In this document: piece by piece, positions 12,405 through 23,551 of the stretch
Position numbering within the stretch: position 1 is the stretch's first letter
Layout: the number at the start of each line of letters is the position of its first letter
Source: Colias croceus
Lineage: Eukaryota > Arthropoda > Insecta > Lepidoptera > Pieridae
Direction of reading: 5' to 3'
Length of the DNA stretch: 64,000 bases
Assembly (NCBI RefSeq): GCF_905220415.1
Contig: NC_059551.1
Span: 320,001 to 384,000, forward strand
Translations under genes and position numbers: made by a program
The notes under the pieces: generated by a model
Told to the model about the DNA's origin: nothing
Seen by the model: only the letters and a program-made list of their open reading frames with translations
Databases searched by the model: none

Positions 12405-14010
12405 TACATCATAAAACACCAAACTTATTATATTTTGTCATTCGATATGAATAACAGTTGAATAATAATTGGTTTATATCAATGGTTTAAGAAAGGTATC
12501 ACTTTTCGAAATACGAGCCAATGGGCATTCTATGTAAATTGTCCCATAGCCGTATTAAGTGATATGAAGACGAATTTAATGCTTCGTTTACATTAGCTAG
12601 CTACTGGCTACTTAGTTTTGTATTAAAAATAATCAATAACTCAATACTAATTGTTCTCACTATTTATTTAATATTTTACCGTATGATGTATCAAAGCAGT
12701 AGGTAACTCGTTTAATTAATTTAATGTTAATAATATCCAAAAATTTTATTTTAAAAGCATTTTCAATAGCGTCATATAAATCTATATCAACTTGACCTTA
12801 TGGTTATTAAATTGATAGTGGTAAAAATACGATCGTGTAAAACGTGAGTTTACTTCTTATCGTAAATTATCAGTTATTTATATACCACACTACTACTACT
12901 ATTTCTAGATTTATCCAGAAAAATCTTTCCTCCACGTAGTACGATTTATTATTATTTATGCATTAAATTACGGTTAACATTTGGAAGATTGCATTGATCT
13001 TTTGTGTAAAAGGTACTGATGAACTGATTGTACTGAAATGTGTTTTATATGGATATAAAAACATATCAAATGTATATTGTAGGTATGACAGATATTTTTA
13101 AGGGAAAACCAGTGATAAAGAAAATAATGGAGAAAGTATCTAATGTAGGTATTTTAAAGTAACTATTTTGTAACATTGATGTGTATTTTTTATAAAAAAT
13201 AATATAATACGTCGGTTTAGATCTTGCAATCCATCATGTTATTTTGCATAATATTTAAATGTATAGAAAAGCATATTCATTCTAGTGGCCGGTCGAGTGT
13301 CCTAAAGTATCAAACGAAGCATAATAATCATATATACATGTATTTTTCTACCATTCTAACACATACATGTGTTAGAATGGTAGAAAAATACGTGGGCGAA
13401 GGTAGCAGTGTTTATTTTGTGACTCTTCACTTTTTGTGACCGATCGAGTCTCTATTATAACGAAGATGGATGTATGTTTATAAGTTTAAGTACCCAAACT
13501 GCTGAACCGATTTTGATGTGATTACGATGATATAAACTAGGTATTGAAAATGAAGAGTTAAAGAGTAAGTTTATTGAGCTAATTTCATTTAAATTAAAAT
13601 GTGTAAACCTACACGATTATATAAAATCTGTAAATACTGTCTCAAAATAAATGTTGTTTTTACAAATCTTGTTGAAACTATGTTTGTACTAAAATCGTAC
13701 GTTTTTTTACAATCTCTATATTTAGTATCTGCTAGATAACGTCGCAGCGTAAACATGTCTGGCAAATTGTGTGTAAATAGTGGCAGCCGACACATGTGCG
13801 ATAAATATCGTTTACATTACGATCTTACGACATTTGTGTTTTATTTTACCCTTATTTCAAGTATGGTGTCTGTAGAGTTTTAGTGATTTGCGGTTACATA
13901 ATATGAATGTCGTCGATTTACGTTACTAAAAACTATGATATATAATAATAGGTCATTGACTAAAAAACTTTATAATGGTCAGTAGGAAGCTTGTATGAAG
14001 AATGAATTTT
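12405..14010. other. AT-rich, gene-free stretch
   Basis: Only a perfect hairpin at 13340-13391 and a decayed Helitron-like fragment around 13445-13560 (CCCAAACTGCTGAACCGATT) are visible. Confidence 0.4.
13340..13391. repeat. Perfect 23-bp inverted repeat (hairpin)
   Basis: The left arm GTATTTTTCTACCATTCTAA plus CAC is exactly reverse-complemented at 13369-13391, with the 6-bp loop ATACAT. No mismatches are present, so it is recent or constrained. Confidence 0.8.
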
Positions 14011-14751
14011 TAACCGACTTCAAAAAAAAGGAGGAGGTTATCAATTCGGCCGGTATATATTTTTTTTTTTTTTTTTTTTTTATGTATGTACACCGATTAC
14101 TCCGAGGTTTCTGAACCGATTTACGTGATTCTTTTTTTGTTCGATGCGGGATGGTGTCGAATTGGTCCCATAAAAATTTTATTCGGCTAGGCCTAGTAGT
14201 TTTTATTTTATGAGCATTTTTGTCTGTACTCGATGACTTAATTTCAATGTAGCAAGTAACTTTGATTCACTTCCCGGTAACCGATTGAGCTGAAATTTTG
14301 TATACGAATGTAAATTGGATAGCGATGAAACATTATCATGACATGGAGCTGATCTGATGATGGAATCGGGAGGTGGCCATAGGAACTCAGTAATATATTG
14401 ACTCAACTTTATCGAGTTTGGGCTCGTTTGATTCGTGTTGAAAAATACACTAAAAAGTATTAAATAAAAATAACTGCGTTAAAAACAACCGACTTCAAAA
14501 ACGGAAAAGTAAGAAATAAAAAAGATTTGATATTATTAATTACTACATATTATTTTTATGTGCTATTTATTAAATAGGTTTGAAGTCGGTGCCAAACACT
14601 AAGCACTTAGTATTAAGCCCATGCACCGACATCAAACCTTTTTAGTAAATAGCACATAAAAATAATATGTAGTAATTAATAATATCAAATCTTTTTTATC
14701 TCTTACTTTTCCGTTTTTGAAGTCGGTTGTTTTTAACGCAGTTATTTTTAT
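14011..14751 (+). mobile_element. TE-N element (AACCGACTTCAAAAA family) with a palindromic right half
   Basis: It starts AACCGACTTCAAAAAAAAGG and ends with GAAGTCGGTTGTTTTTAACG, CAGTTA. The same two ends border the shorter copy at 23.9-24.2 kb, so the termini form an inverted repeat around AACCGACTTCAAA. A T tract at about 14060-14080 is a length-variable microsatellite. The last 288 bp form the separate palindrome listed below. The open frame at 14203-14406 is a shadow of the repeat. Confidence 0.65.
14464..14751. repeat. 288-bp near-perfect palindrome
   Basis: Arms of 129 bp (14464-14592 and 14623-14751) pair with only a few mismatches around a 30-bp loop. The arm ends read ATAAAAATAACTGCGTTAAA. 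A transcript from either strand would fold into a long hairpin and could be a source of small RNAs. It looks like a fold-back derivative of the TE-N end. Confidence 0.85.
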
Positions 14752-15254
14752 CTCGAATTAATATTATAAGACTAACTAAGAACTAAGAAAACTAAGATAA
14801 GACTAAGATAAGACATTATTTTTGTTAATGAAAACAACATGTTAATGATAAAGATTTTCTAGTAGGTATATTATAATAATATAAAATAATTAAATAACAC
14901 TTTTTTCAATACCTATACTTAAGTAGTTGTGATGTAACGAATAGTTTTAAAACAAAGACTATATTATAGAATTTCCCAAGCCCCAAAAATCGTTGTAAAT
15001 AATTGTAAACGATCCAACTAACGTTTGAAAATAACCTTGTTGAATAAAAAACATAAAATTATTGTTGAAGGACGCTCGATAAGAAGCGACACACTCGCCT
15101 AAATAATTGGGTTATCTTTATATTATGTAAGCCACGATAATTGTCACTATATGCGATTTGCTTTTAATTTGATTAGGAATTTTTAGGTAAGTAGGTACTG
15201 TAGAAATTCATTTCTAAATTTTGAGTGATATCATTGATTGCTGATAATTTGTTA
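14752..15254. other. AT-rich stretch without recognised feature
   Basis: It starts with a short degenerate tandem around ACTAAGATAAG (14760-14815). Nothing else was recognised. Confidence 0.4.
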
Positions 15255-15443
15255 CGTAACTCCGCGCGGTTTCACTCCCGTGGCTCCACTCCTGTTGGGC
15301 GTAGCGTGATGATATATAGCCTATATCCTTCCTCGATAATTGGGCTATCTAACACCGAAAGAATTTTCCAAATCGGACCAGTAGTTACCGAGATTAGCGC
15401 GTTCAAACAAACAAACTCTTCAGCTTTATAATATTAGTATAGA
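15255..15443 (-). mobile_element. Helitron-like element, Hel-A family, diverged 3' end
   Basis: It matches the other Hel-A copies through CCTTCCTCGATAATTGGGCT and AGCTTTATAATATTAGTATA. The CTAG end is mutated to GTAAC, so the terminus is approximate. Confidence 0.7.
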
Positions 15444-15676
15444 TTTAATTAGATTATGTTATTTCATATTTTGGCGGTGTAAAAAGAATTTAGCTCAAAA
15501 AGTGTTCTGTTGATAATACTATAGATATAAATTAGATTTAAAGATATAAACTATAATAATAACACATGCTAAAAGCATGTTAAAGTTGTGGCAGATTGCA
15601 TAAAACAAAATAAAATCTATGCTGAGACAGAAATCTTAACTTGGAGATAATATTAGACTACAGACTGTGGACTACA

Positions 15677-15849
15677 TCTTCTTATAATATAAAAATGAAT
15701 CGCAAAATGTGTTGGTAAGCGCATAACTCGAGAACAACTGAACCGATTTCGTTAATTCTTTTTTTATTACATTTCTTGAATTACGAGGATGGTTCTTATG
15801 GAGAGAAAACGTAAAATGTACCACGGGCGAAGCCGGGGCGGACCGCTAG
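15677..15849 (+). mobile_element. Helitron-like element, Hel-D family
   Basis: Body words AACTGAACCGATTTCGTTAA, ACGAGGATGGTTCTTATGGA and ACCACGGGCGAAGCCGGGGC are followed by CTAG and T. It is directly abutted by a truncated Hel-B copy. Confidence 0.75.
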
Positions 15850-15960
15850 TAGTATATAAAACAAAGTCGCTTTCTCTGTCTCTATGTCCCTTTGTATACT
15901 TAAATCTTTAAAACTACGCAACGGATTTTGATGCGGTTATTTTTAAAAGATCAGATTAAG
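15850..15960 (+). mobile_element. Hel-B fragment, 3' truncated
   Basis: TATAAAACAAAGTCGCTTTC through CTACGCAACGGATTTTGATG is present, but the hairpin and CTAG end are missing. Confidence 0.65.
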
Positions 15961-16039
15961 ACATTTTCAAATTATTTTTATTTTATTTTATTCGACAATA
16001 ATGTTTCAAATGTACCTTTTAAAAATGATTTAGGTACCA

Positions 16040-16237
16040 CTAAGTTACCGCCCGCTGCATCGCCCGCTTTGTCTAAAACTTAATAAATTATATTATACTA
16101 AAACCTTCCTCTTGAAAGTTGAATCACTCTATCTATTCAAAAAAAACACATCAAAATCCGTAGCGTAGTTTAAAGATTTAAGCATACAACGGGACATAGG
16201 GACATAGAAAGCGACTTTGTTTTATACTATGTAGTGA
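16040..16237 (-). mobile_element. Helitron-like element, Hel-B family
   Basis: It is nearly complete on the minus strand, from TCACTACATAGTATAAAACA to the GGGCGATGCAGCGGGCGG hairpin. The end is CTTAG instead of CTAG. It faces the truncated Hel-B copy to its left. Confidence 0.7.
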
Positions 16238-17025
16238 TATTATACTTATAGATTGCATGTATAATATCATATTTCAGGTATTCTTGATAAACAGGCGCAC
16301 TTACCTCTTCCGATGTTTATAAATATTAATTTATCATTAGCTTTACATAGAATAGACCCTAGTCTTTCAATGTGATAAATTTCATCCCGTTTGAATCATC
16401 CATTCAGCCGTTTTACCATGATTGACACACAAACACACATAAATCTTATTAGGTATGTTTTTGCGAACGTCTTCACGGACATAAACTAATTCTGCTGTGT
16501 ATTGATACATTTTGTCTCATTTACTTTGTCGATTAGATAATAATTATCTATTAAATTTGCAAATATCACTTCAACAAACATTATTAGCAAATGTTCGAGT
16601 TTCTTTCCGTGTTTAATTGATAAGGCTTCAAGGGCGCGTACTGATAACATGGAATTATCAACCCTATGACTTTAAAAATAGAGTATAAAATAACGCAGCT
16701 GAAAATCAAATTCAAATGTGTTTTATTACATGATAAATTGATTGAATTTGTACTTTAAATGAAGAAGATAAGGTTTAAAATCGTGAGTAGTGTTTGCGAT
16801 TTTTGCAAACAACACATGGCATGTTGTTAGCTTTATGTATTTGGATAGCTGTAGCAATCTTGTATGTGCTAATATTGAGTATTTTTAACCAATATGTAGG
16901 TTGACCTAATAAAATAAAAATATATGCTGAAAATATTTACAAGTAAGGTAGGTTTAATTCTGTGTAAATATATTCTGAAAAACTGTAAAATTGTATTTTG
17001 CATGTATTTTCGAAAATATGTTGTA
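16238..17025. other. AT-rich, gene-free stretch
   Basis: A decayed Helitron-like piece at about 16380-16445 (CCATTCAGCCGTTTTACCAT) is the only recognisable content. Confidence 0.4.
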
Positions 17026-17250
17026 CTAACTTTCCGCCTGCGGCTTCGCCCGCGTTTTGAAAGAAAAACCCGCACAGTTCCCGTTCCCGTGGAATTTCCG
17101 GGATGAAACCTATCCTATGTGTTAATCCAAGTTACCCTCTATATGTGTGCTAAATTTCATTGTAATCGGTTCAGTAGTATTTGCGTGAAAGAGTAATAAA
17201 CACACACACACACATCCTCACAAACTTTCGCATTTATAATATTAGTAGGA
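17026..17250 (-). mobile_element. Helitron-like element, Hel-C family
   Basis: The minus-strand start TCCTACTAATATTATAAATG and the 3' hairpin (CCGCCTGCGGCTTCGCCCGC on the plus strand) are present, with CTAA in place of CTAG. A (CA)n run at about 17199-17214 lies inside. The overlapping open frame at 16924-17106 is a repeat shadow. Confidence 0.7.
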
Positions 17251-17572
17251 TGGAAAGAAAGAAGCTAATAATAATATTTTTTTTAATAAAATTACAAATG
17301 AGTAGGTATTTCCTAATTTACATGAAAATTGAAATTCCTACTTGTAAAATAGGCCTTGGCTCTATCCATAAACAATCTTCTCAAAACATTGCATAACCAT
17401 CAAAACAGGCTATTAAGGTAAAATGAGATCTTTGGAAATGTTAGCTATACAGGAATCCAATCAAAACAAACACATTCGTTCAACAGTTTGCCAAAACATC
17501 GTCTAAATTGAGCGGAGCGTATCTGATCGTGGTCCGAGAGCTAACTGCTGGAAGTGAGATGAATTCATAATC

Positions 17573-17700
17573 TATACTAATATTATAAAGTGGAAAGGTT
17601 TGTATGTATGTATGGTTTTCACGCATAAACTACTAGGCCGATTTTGATGAAATTTGGCATAGACAATCTTTAGACCCTGAGAAAGAACATAGGCTACTGT
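17573..17700 (+). mobile_element. Helitron-like fragment, 3' truncated
   Basis: ATCTATACTAATATTATAAA begins the fragment, and GCCGATTTTGATGAAATTTG with CCTGAGAAAGAACATAGGCT are typical of the Hel-C group. There is no 3' hairpin. Confidence 0.55.
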
Positions 17701-18031
17701 AGAGTAGAGTTGAAGTGTTAGTTAATATAAAATTATCTTGTGATTTGTTATACTTATACTGTAAAAAAACAGGATAATCCTTAAATAAATAAAAGCCTGC
17801 TCTTGAATATTCACTGAATTCCGATGTTTCTTTCTTCACACCTATGTATCTATGTATCTAATATTTCTATGCATTAGAAAACTTTATACATATTTGGGCT
17901 ACGCCACGTCCAAAAACGTTCATTGAGCGCAAAATATCTAACGGGTTGTGATCAGAGTTGAACAACCCCTACGAGATATTCATAGCTCTGACGAAAACGC
18001 ACACAAAGTCATAACAATTATTCATTACATA

Positions 18032-18233
18032 TCTATACTAATATTATAAAGCTGAAGAGTTTGTTTGTTTCTTTCTTTGAATGCGCTAATCTCAGGAACT
18101 GCTGGTCCGATTTGATTGAATTCTTTCGGGGTTAGTAGCCCATTTATCGAGGAAGGCTATAGGCTATATTATATCATCACGCTAAGACCAACTGAAGCGG
18201 AGCCACGCGGGTGAAACCGTGGGACGCAGCTAG
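18032..18233 (+). mobile_element. Helitron-like element, Hel-A family, complete ends
   Basis: It begins TCTATACTAATATTATAAAG after an A and ends GGGACGCAGCTAG. This is one of the copies with both TC and CTAG termini intact. Confidence 0.8.
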
Positions 18234-18333
18234 GTTAGGATAGTATTTTTTTAAATAAACATATACGAACAAAAATCAATCTATACACCGTATACACCAT
18301 GATCTATACGCCAATATTCAATAACTTAGTGGT

Positions 18334-18425
18334 ATACCCAGCCAGCTCTCCGCCTATTGGCCGCGGTAGCACGCGCTCGGAACGTGTCGCGTGCTCGACG
18401 CGTGCGCAGCTCATGATTGTAATTG
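18334..18425. other. Short CpG-rich block
   Basis: It contains CGCCTATTGGCCGCGGTAGC and CGTGCTCGACGCGTGCGCAG, contrasting with the AT-rich surroundings. ATTGG is an inverted CCAAT word. A promoter or an old repeat remnant are both possible; no open frame was recognised. Confidence 0.3.
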
Positions 18426-19202
18426 ATGTAAAAATTAGATTTACATTATTTACTTGTTAAAACCATAACTATGATTGTATTGTTTGAGGTTCTATATAGG
18501 TCAAGGATTGGTAAAACTGGATGTGTGACAATTATTGGGATAATATTGAATCTATGTGTTTAATAAAACCGGCCAAGTGCGAGTCGGGCTCGCGCACAAA
18601 GGGTTCCGTAGCAGCAAATATAATAAACTTATTATGTTAATTTATACACCCAGTGCCGGATTAAGCCAGCGCGGGGCCTGTAGCAAATTCTGTCAAGAGG
18701 CCCTTCGTTTGCTATAGTTTCTCAAGTTAAAGGGTATTAAATAAAACTGTACGAACACGGTGCTTCTGTGTGGGTGTTAAGTTACCAGATATTGAAAATT
18801 TTTCCCCGACTACGGAAGAAAGAGGGTTATGTTTTTCGAGTGTATCTATGTATAATATTTATTTGGCACGCCCTGCAGTATAAACCGCTGAACCGATTTT
18901 GATTTATGAGGTGACATTGCAATCATCTGAATTAATATGGTAGCGGCGGTGTTAGTGCCGTTCTACATAAATTAGCTGTCAGGGTTTAATTTTAATTTTA
19001 ATATAAATATTTGTATATGATAATTTTTTATAATATGTTAAAAATTATTTTGTTACATAAACAATAATTTTTTAATTAAATAAATTACACAAAAAAAAAT
19101 GTTTCAAAATTACAATGATTACCTATATTATTTTTTATTTTCAAAATATATAAATGCGGATAGCGGTAGTTTTTAGTCTTGAACACGGGACATTTTATTT
19201 TT

Positions 19203-19440
19203 AGAAAGAAAGAAGGAAGAAATCATTTATTCCAATACACACAAACACACAACAATAGCATTGTAAATTATGAATAATAGGTAATAGAAAACATAAATTT
19301 ATGTATGGTTGCTTGCGCTAAAAAAGGAAGCCACTCAGGATACCTGAGGCATAATACCTTAACACTGATTTTCAGTGACACCTTACGACATCCACATTGT
19401 CAGCTGCTTTACTGGATAATAAATAAATATAATTCCTGAA
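19203..19440 (-). mobile_element. 5'-truncated LINE 3' end
   Basis: On the minus strand it carries a hairpin (AACACTGATTTTCAGTG on the plus strand) and AGCCACTCAG, then ends in AATAAATGATTTCTTCCTTC with a CTTT-rich microsatellite. The large LINE at 47.7-52.7 kb has the same hairpin and AGCCACTCAG word in its 3' UTR. This is therefore a fragment of a related family. Confidence 0.65.
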
Positions 19441-19513
19441 TAATAATAATTTTGTCATATCCATCACGGAGTTCAAATGAATTAAATCGCGGGCGAAAAC
19501 GACTCTGACGTTT

Positions 19514-19909
19514 TTAAGCTATATAAAAGTAACAAAATAAAAGTATTATGCTTATTAAAATTATCTTATAATGATCATGAACCTTTATTGCACTATAAAA
19601 ATAATCACATTCACGATCGAAAAATCCAACAGCACTACTATCTTTTAACCATTTTACCGTTTTACCAATAAAAATGGCAAATTCATTTTCAAAATACTGG
19701 CAGCATACGTTGAAGTTTTGTATTCCTTCGTTATTCGTATATGTAAAATTATTATTTGTATACAAAATGAAATAAGCCAAATAATCTACAGAGAACCTGT
19801 AAAACGATCTTTTTGTTTGTTTTCGGGAACAAATTTTACAGCGTTTTAATATCACAAGACAGCATTTTTTTACTAAAATAGCAAACCCCTTTGACTTATT
19901 GCATGACAC
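19514..19909 (-). pseudogene. 131-codon open frame inside the hAT element, unrecognised
   Basis: This is an uninterrupted frame with ATG and several cysteines (KCCLVILKRCKICSRK near residues 14-29) and a hydrophobic tail (about residues 112-131). It matches no transposase or host family I can name. Its position inside the hAT ends makes a remnant of a transposase or captured sequence possible. Length alone is weak evidence in AT-rich DNA, so I call it only a candidate remnant. Confidence 0.2.
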
Positions 19910-20949
19910 TGTAATCGCTATAGCACTGGCGGAGGTTCGTATTCGTTATTGATTTCGTATTTTCTTTGACAAGGGCGATGGGTGATTGTCATGCTCCATC
20001 TGCCTTTTATTTTGTAATCTAAGGTTTGATAGTCGATAGAATCCTATTTTATTTGATCGGGTTGTTACGACTAGTTCGTTCGATGACAATATCAGGGGAT
20101 TCCCCTGTTAGTTTTGCCGTGCTACCAACTTGTGTGTAGCGCAGTGCAAGCAGTACAACACAACTTTTGGTGTAGCCAGCGCTCAATTGTAGAAACGTGG
20201 TAAAATTTTAAATTATTGTTGTAGATTTTGATACCAACGTTTCTCGTGGTAGGTACGTGTATTTTTTTACGGTACGTGTATTATAAATTGATATTTTTTT
20301 ACGGTCAGACAGGTATTAGACCGCGGGGCCCCCCGAGTCGCGGGGCCCGTAGCATTTGCTACTCTTGCTACGTGGCTAATCCGGCACTGTATACACCTTT
20401 TCAGTGTAAGCACAATAACTTAACCAAAATTACAGTTAAATCAACCTATCTCAAAAACTATAAGAGATACTTTGATCAAACCAAAAATCGTTGAAAGAGT
20501 TAATTAGCATGCATCACCTCTATTTTTTTTAGAATTTTATACCCCGTAGTTATAAAAATAGAGGGGGGGGGACATACTTTTTACGACTTTGAGAGCTGAT
20601 ATCTCAAAAACCGTTCACTTTAAGAAAAATGTTTTTTAGAAAACTTTATATCATTTTAAAAGACCTTTCCATTGATACCCCACACGGGTATGTACATCGA
20701 AAAAAAAAATTTCATCCCTCAGTTACATGTATGGGGGGCCCCACCCCCAATTCTTTTTTTTACTATTTAGTGTCATATTTTTGTAGCGGTTCATACAACA
20801 CATATTCCCATCAAATTTCATCACTGTAGTACTTATAGTTTCCGAGTAAATCGGCTGTGACAGACGGACAGACGGACAGACGGACAGACGGACATGACGA
20901 AACTATAAGGGTTCCGTTTTTGCCATTTTGGCTACGGAACCCTAAAAAA

Positions 20950-21037
20950 CACTATATAATGTGTGGAACATCTAACAATAATATTGGATCTAAGGTCCAT
21001 TCATGATTATAAAAAAAGAATCAGCTAAGTGTAATTT
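20950..21037. other. Short spacer between nested elements
   Basis: This is plain AT-rich sequence between the TE-G copy and the Hel-D element. Confidence 0.4.
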
Positions 21038-21075
21038 TCTCTATTTAATAAAAATGAATCGCCAAATGTTTTGTG

Positions 21076-21305
21076 TATTTATTTTAGAGGCAAGCTGTTT
21101 CTCCTAAACACAGGTTGCCCAGTAACCTAGCTAGGGAAACATTGGCTTGTATAAATAATTGTTTTGGTAGCCTTTTTATTTATGTATATACTTTTACATG
21201 AATATTAATTGTATACCTATTGTAATAAATTGTAATTGTAATTATTGTATGTATGTATGTTTAATAATAAATAAATTTGAATTTAATAAATTTGAGTTAG
21301 GTTTA
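21076..21305 (+). mobile_element. 5'-truncated LINE 3' end inside Hel-D
   Basis: It contains GTTGCCCAGTAACCTAGCTA and ends in a TGTATGTATGTATG tract followed by TAATAATAAATAAATTTGAA, a LINE-like 3' tail. The exact ends are uncertain. Confidence 0.5.
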
Positions 21306-21360
21306 TGTGTGAAATGTGTTGCTTAGCGTAAAACTCAAGAACGGATGAACCGATTTCGTT

Positions 21361-22054
21361 TTTAGGGTTCCGTAGCCAAAATGGCAAAAACGGAACCCTT
21401 ATAGTTTCGTCATGTCCGTCTGTCCGTCTGTCCGTCTGTCCGTCTGTCACAGCCGATTTACTCGGAAACTATAAGTACTACAGTGATGAAATTTGATGGG
21501 AATATGTGTTGTATGAACCGCTACAAAAATATGACACTAAATAGTAAAAAAAAGAATTGGGGGTGGGGCCCCCCATACATGTAACTGAGGGATGAAATTT
21601 TTTTTTTCGATGTACATACCCGTGTGGGGTATCAATGGAAAGGTCTTTTAAAATGATATAAAGTTTTCTAAAAAACATTTTTCTTAAAGTGAACGGTTTT
21701 TGAGATATCAGCTCTCAAAGTCGTAAAAAGTATGTCCCCCCCCCTCTATTTTTATAACTACGGGGTATAAAATTCTAAAAAAAATAGAGGTGATGCATGC
21801 TAATTAACTCTTTCAACGATTTTTGGTTTGATCAAAGTATCTCTTATAGTTTTTGAGATAGGTTGATTTAACTGTAATTTTGGTTAAGTTATTGTGCTTA
21901 CACTGAAAACGATGGCTGAACCTTATAAGATAGATCAAAAAATATACTACAGTATTGTACACCTTTAAAAATCCGCGATGATATAAGTTTATTATATTTG
22001 CTGCTACGGAACCCTTTGTGCGCGAGCCCGACTCGCACTTGGCCGGTTTTTTTT
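21361..22054 (-). mobile_element. TE-G element, young copy in reverse orientation
   Basis: The minus strand runs from AAACCGGCCAAGTGCGAGTC to ACGGAACCCTAAA. From 21361 to about 21905 I see no difference from the opposite-facing copy at 20398-20949, including the 9-G run and the eight-T run. The remaining part differs: 85-90 bp present here are replaced or lost in the other copy, around its hAT insertion. It interrupts the Hel-D element. Confidence 0.8.
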
Positions 22055-22344
22055 ATAATAATATTCCTTGACTTACGAAGATGGTTCTTATGGAGAGAAA
22101 ACGTAAATATGTAACACGGGCGAAGCCGGAGCGGACCGCTAGTTGTCAATAAAAGTTCGATGTTCTAGATTTTATATGGTATGTGTGTAAGTATAATGTA
22201 TATGTCTATCTACCTGTTAAATTTACTAAGCCGATCAAGGGGGATTGAAACATGAACACACAACACTGCTGGAAGCTATATAAGACCATTTATTTTCTTA
22301 CTGTTACAGTGTAAATTGTCAAAAGATTAAACGAAATTGAAAAT

Positions 22345-22490
22345 ATATAAAATCAAACTTTTATTTATTCCATTAGACTTCTTCTAGAAGCACTTTTGAA
22401 CAGTCATAATAGTTTTAACATTTACCACCGATTCGGAAAGCAGTATCTATGAAGAAGAACCGGCAAGAAAATCCATAATAAGTAGCTCGT
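22345..22490 (-). repeat. Dispersed LINE/SINE 3' end, copy 1
   Basis: The words ACTTCTTCTAGAAGCACTTT and ACCACCGATTCGGAAAGCAG are repeated almost identically at 63.33-63.47 kb. On the minus strand the unit ends with GAATAAATAAAAG, so it is probably a retroelement 3' end. Confidence 0.6.
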
Positions 22491-22499
22491 TTTAAATCA

Positions 22500-23467
22500 T
22501 TTTATTTTTATTTTTTTATTTTATTTATTTAGGTTATCCAACATCAGTCACAACAATAATAAGAGCTAGGGTACTTAGTATTACAAAAAAAAGACAATTG
22601 TGACAAACATTTACAGGATAACACAACATGATTAATGAGTCAAGTCACTATGTGGTATACAAAGCAAAAAAAAAATAAATAAATAAAAAGTAAACAAAAT
22701 CAAGATAATGCCTTTAAATACTTGCGGATTTTATTACAGCTGTCGTGAAAAATATCAATAAAATTGGCATGCTCGTTGACCAGCTTACTTAATCTACAAA
22801 TGGGTGAATTTCGGCCAAATACGGTCCTACGCAGAGGAGGAACCAAAGGTGTAATTGTATTACGCGGGTACCTAGTAGGAACTCTGAGATTAAATTTATT
22901 TAATAGTTGTGGACAATCAATTTTATTCTGGAAAATTTTGGTGACAAAAATAATATCCGAAAATATAAAACGGTTTTCCAGAGATATAATGTGAAAATGC
23001 GACAAACGCCTTGGGTAAGAGGTGAGCTTTTTGTGAGATAACCTGCTAGAGAAACTCAGGTGCCATAAGAATTTCTTTTGTATACGTTCAAGTCATAAAA
23101 TGTGAGTCGCGTAATGTGGTCTCCAGACAACCGAACAGTATTCAAGAATGCTACGTACGAGACTGTTGTATAACATAATCTTAGTTTTGATGTTATGAAA
23201 TCCTTTCTAGTTTCTCACAATAAAACCCAACATCTTTGAAGCACGATTCGTAACATATTCAAGGTGATTATTAAAAGTTAGCTTAGTATCAAATAGCACT
23301 CCCAAGTCTTTAGTGACAGAATTCTCCTGGATTACCTTATTGTTTATCTGATATTTGAAAGGAATAATTTTAGATTTTCTAACAAATATATAAGTATAAA
23401 ATACTATAAAATGATGAAATGATTTATTATATCCACGTGCGTTTGTTAAAGCAGTAAATAAATACAT
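22500..23467 (-). pseudogene. 5'-truncated Jockey-like LINE, ORF2 C-terminus broken
   Basis: Two minus-strand open pieces encode typical LINE reverse-transcriptase thumb and C-terminal motifs. The piece at 23207-23467 has VTKDLGVLFDTKLTFNNHLE followed by ASKMLGFIVRN. The piece at 22700-23005 has LLNKFNLRVPTRYPRN, RTVFGRNSPICRLSKLVNEH and DIFHDSCNKIRKYLKA. They lie in different frames with stops between, so the copy is dead. The palm with the YADD box is absent, so the copy is 5'-truncated. The 3' end lies in the T-rich/AAATAAATAAAA region at about 22500-22535. Confidence 0.75.
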
Positions 23468-23551
23468 AAAATTAAATCAACGCCATCTGTCTTCCTGTAA
23501 ATCATAGAGACCATATTTTTGTTTAACTCCGTACCATAGACATATAACTTA

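Larger units (their letters stand above)
18651..20389. mobile_element. hAT-type DNA transposon, non-autonomous or decayed, with 8-bp duplication
   Basis: The left end is CAGTGCCGGATTAAGCCAGC and the right end is the reverse complement of CAGTGCCGGATTAGCCACG. The flanks 18643-18650 and 20390-20397 are both TATACACC, an 8-bp duplication as made by hAT transposases. GCGGGGCC words lie just inside both ends. The interior contains a LINE tail (about 19203-19440) and a 131-codon open frame, but no recognisable hAT transposase (no BED finger or dimerisation region seen). Confidence 0.85.
18565..20949 (+). mobile_element. TE-G element, split by a hAT-type insertion
   Basis: The left piece, 18565-18650, starts AAAACCGGCCAAGTGCGAGT. 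The right piece, 20390-20949, ends GGCTACGGAACCCTAAAAA. Between them lies a 1.7-kb element bordered by TATACACC on both sides. The right piece contains a (GACGGACA)n tract at 20862-20893. A 66-codon open frame (20629-20829) is exactly repeated in the opposite-facing copy but lies in repeat DNA and has no known domain. Confidence 0.75.
21038..22142 (+). mobile_element. Hel-D Helitron-like element split by two insertions
   Basis: Three pieces belong together: 21038-21075 (ending AAAAATGAATCGCCAAATG), 21306-21360 (AATGTGTTGCTTAGCG to ACCGATTTCGTT) and 22055-22142 (ATTCCTTGACTTACGAAGAT to GGACCGCTAG plus T). In the intact copy near 15.7 kb the same words are contiguous. The inserts are a LINE tail (about 21076-21305) and a reversed TE-G copy (21361-22054). 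Confidence 0.75.

Noticed and set aside
20629..21678. Identical 66-codon open frames on opposite strands
   Set aside because: They lie in the two TE-G copies. Their identity follows from copying, and no domain or start context supports translation.
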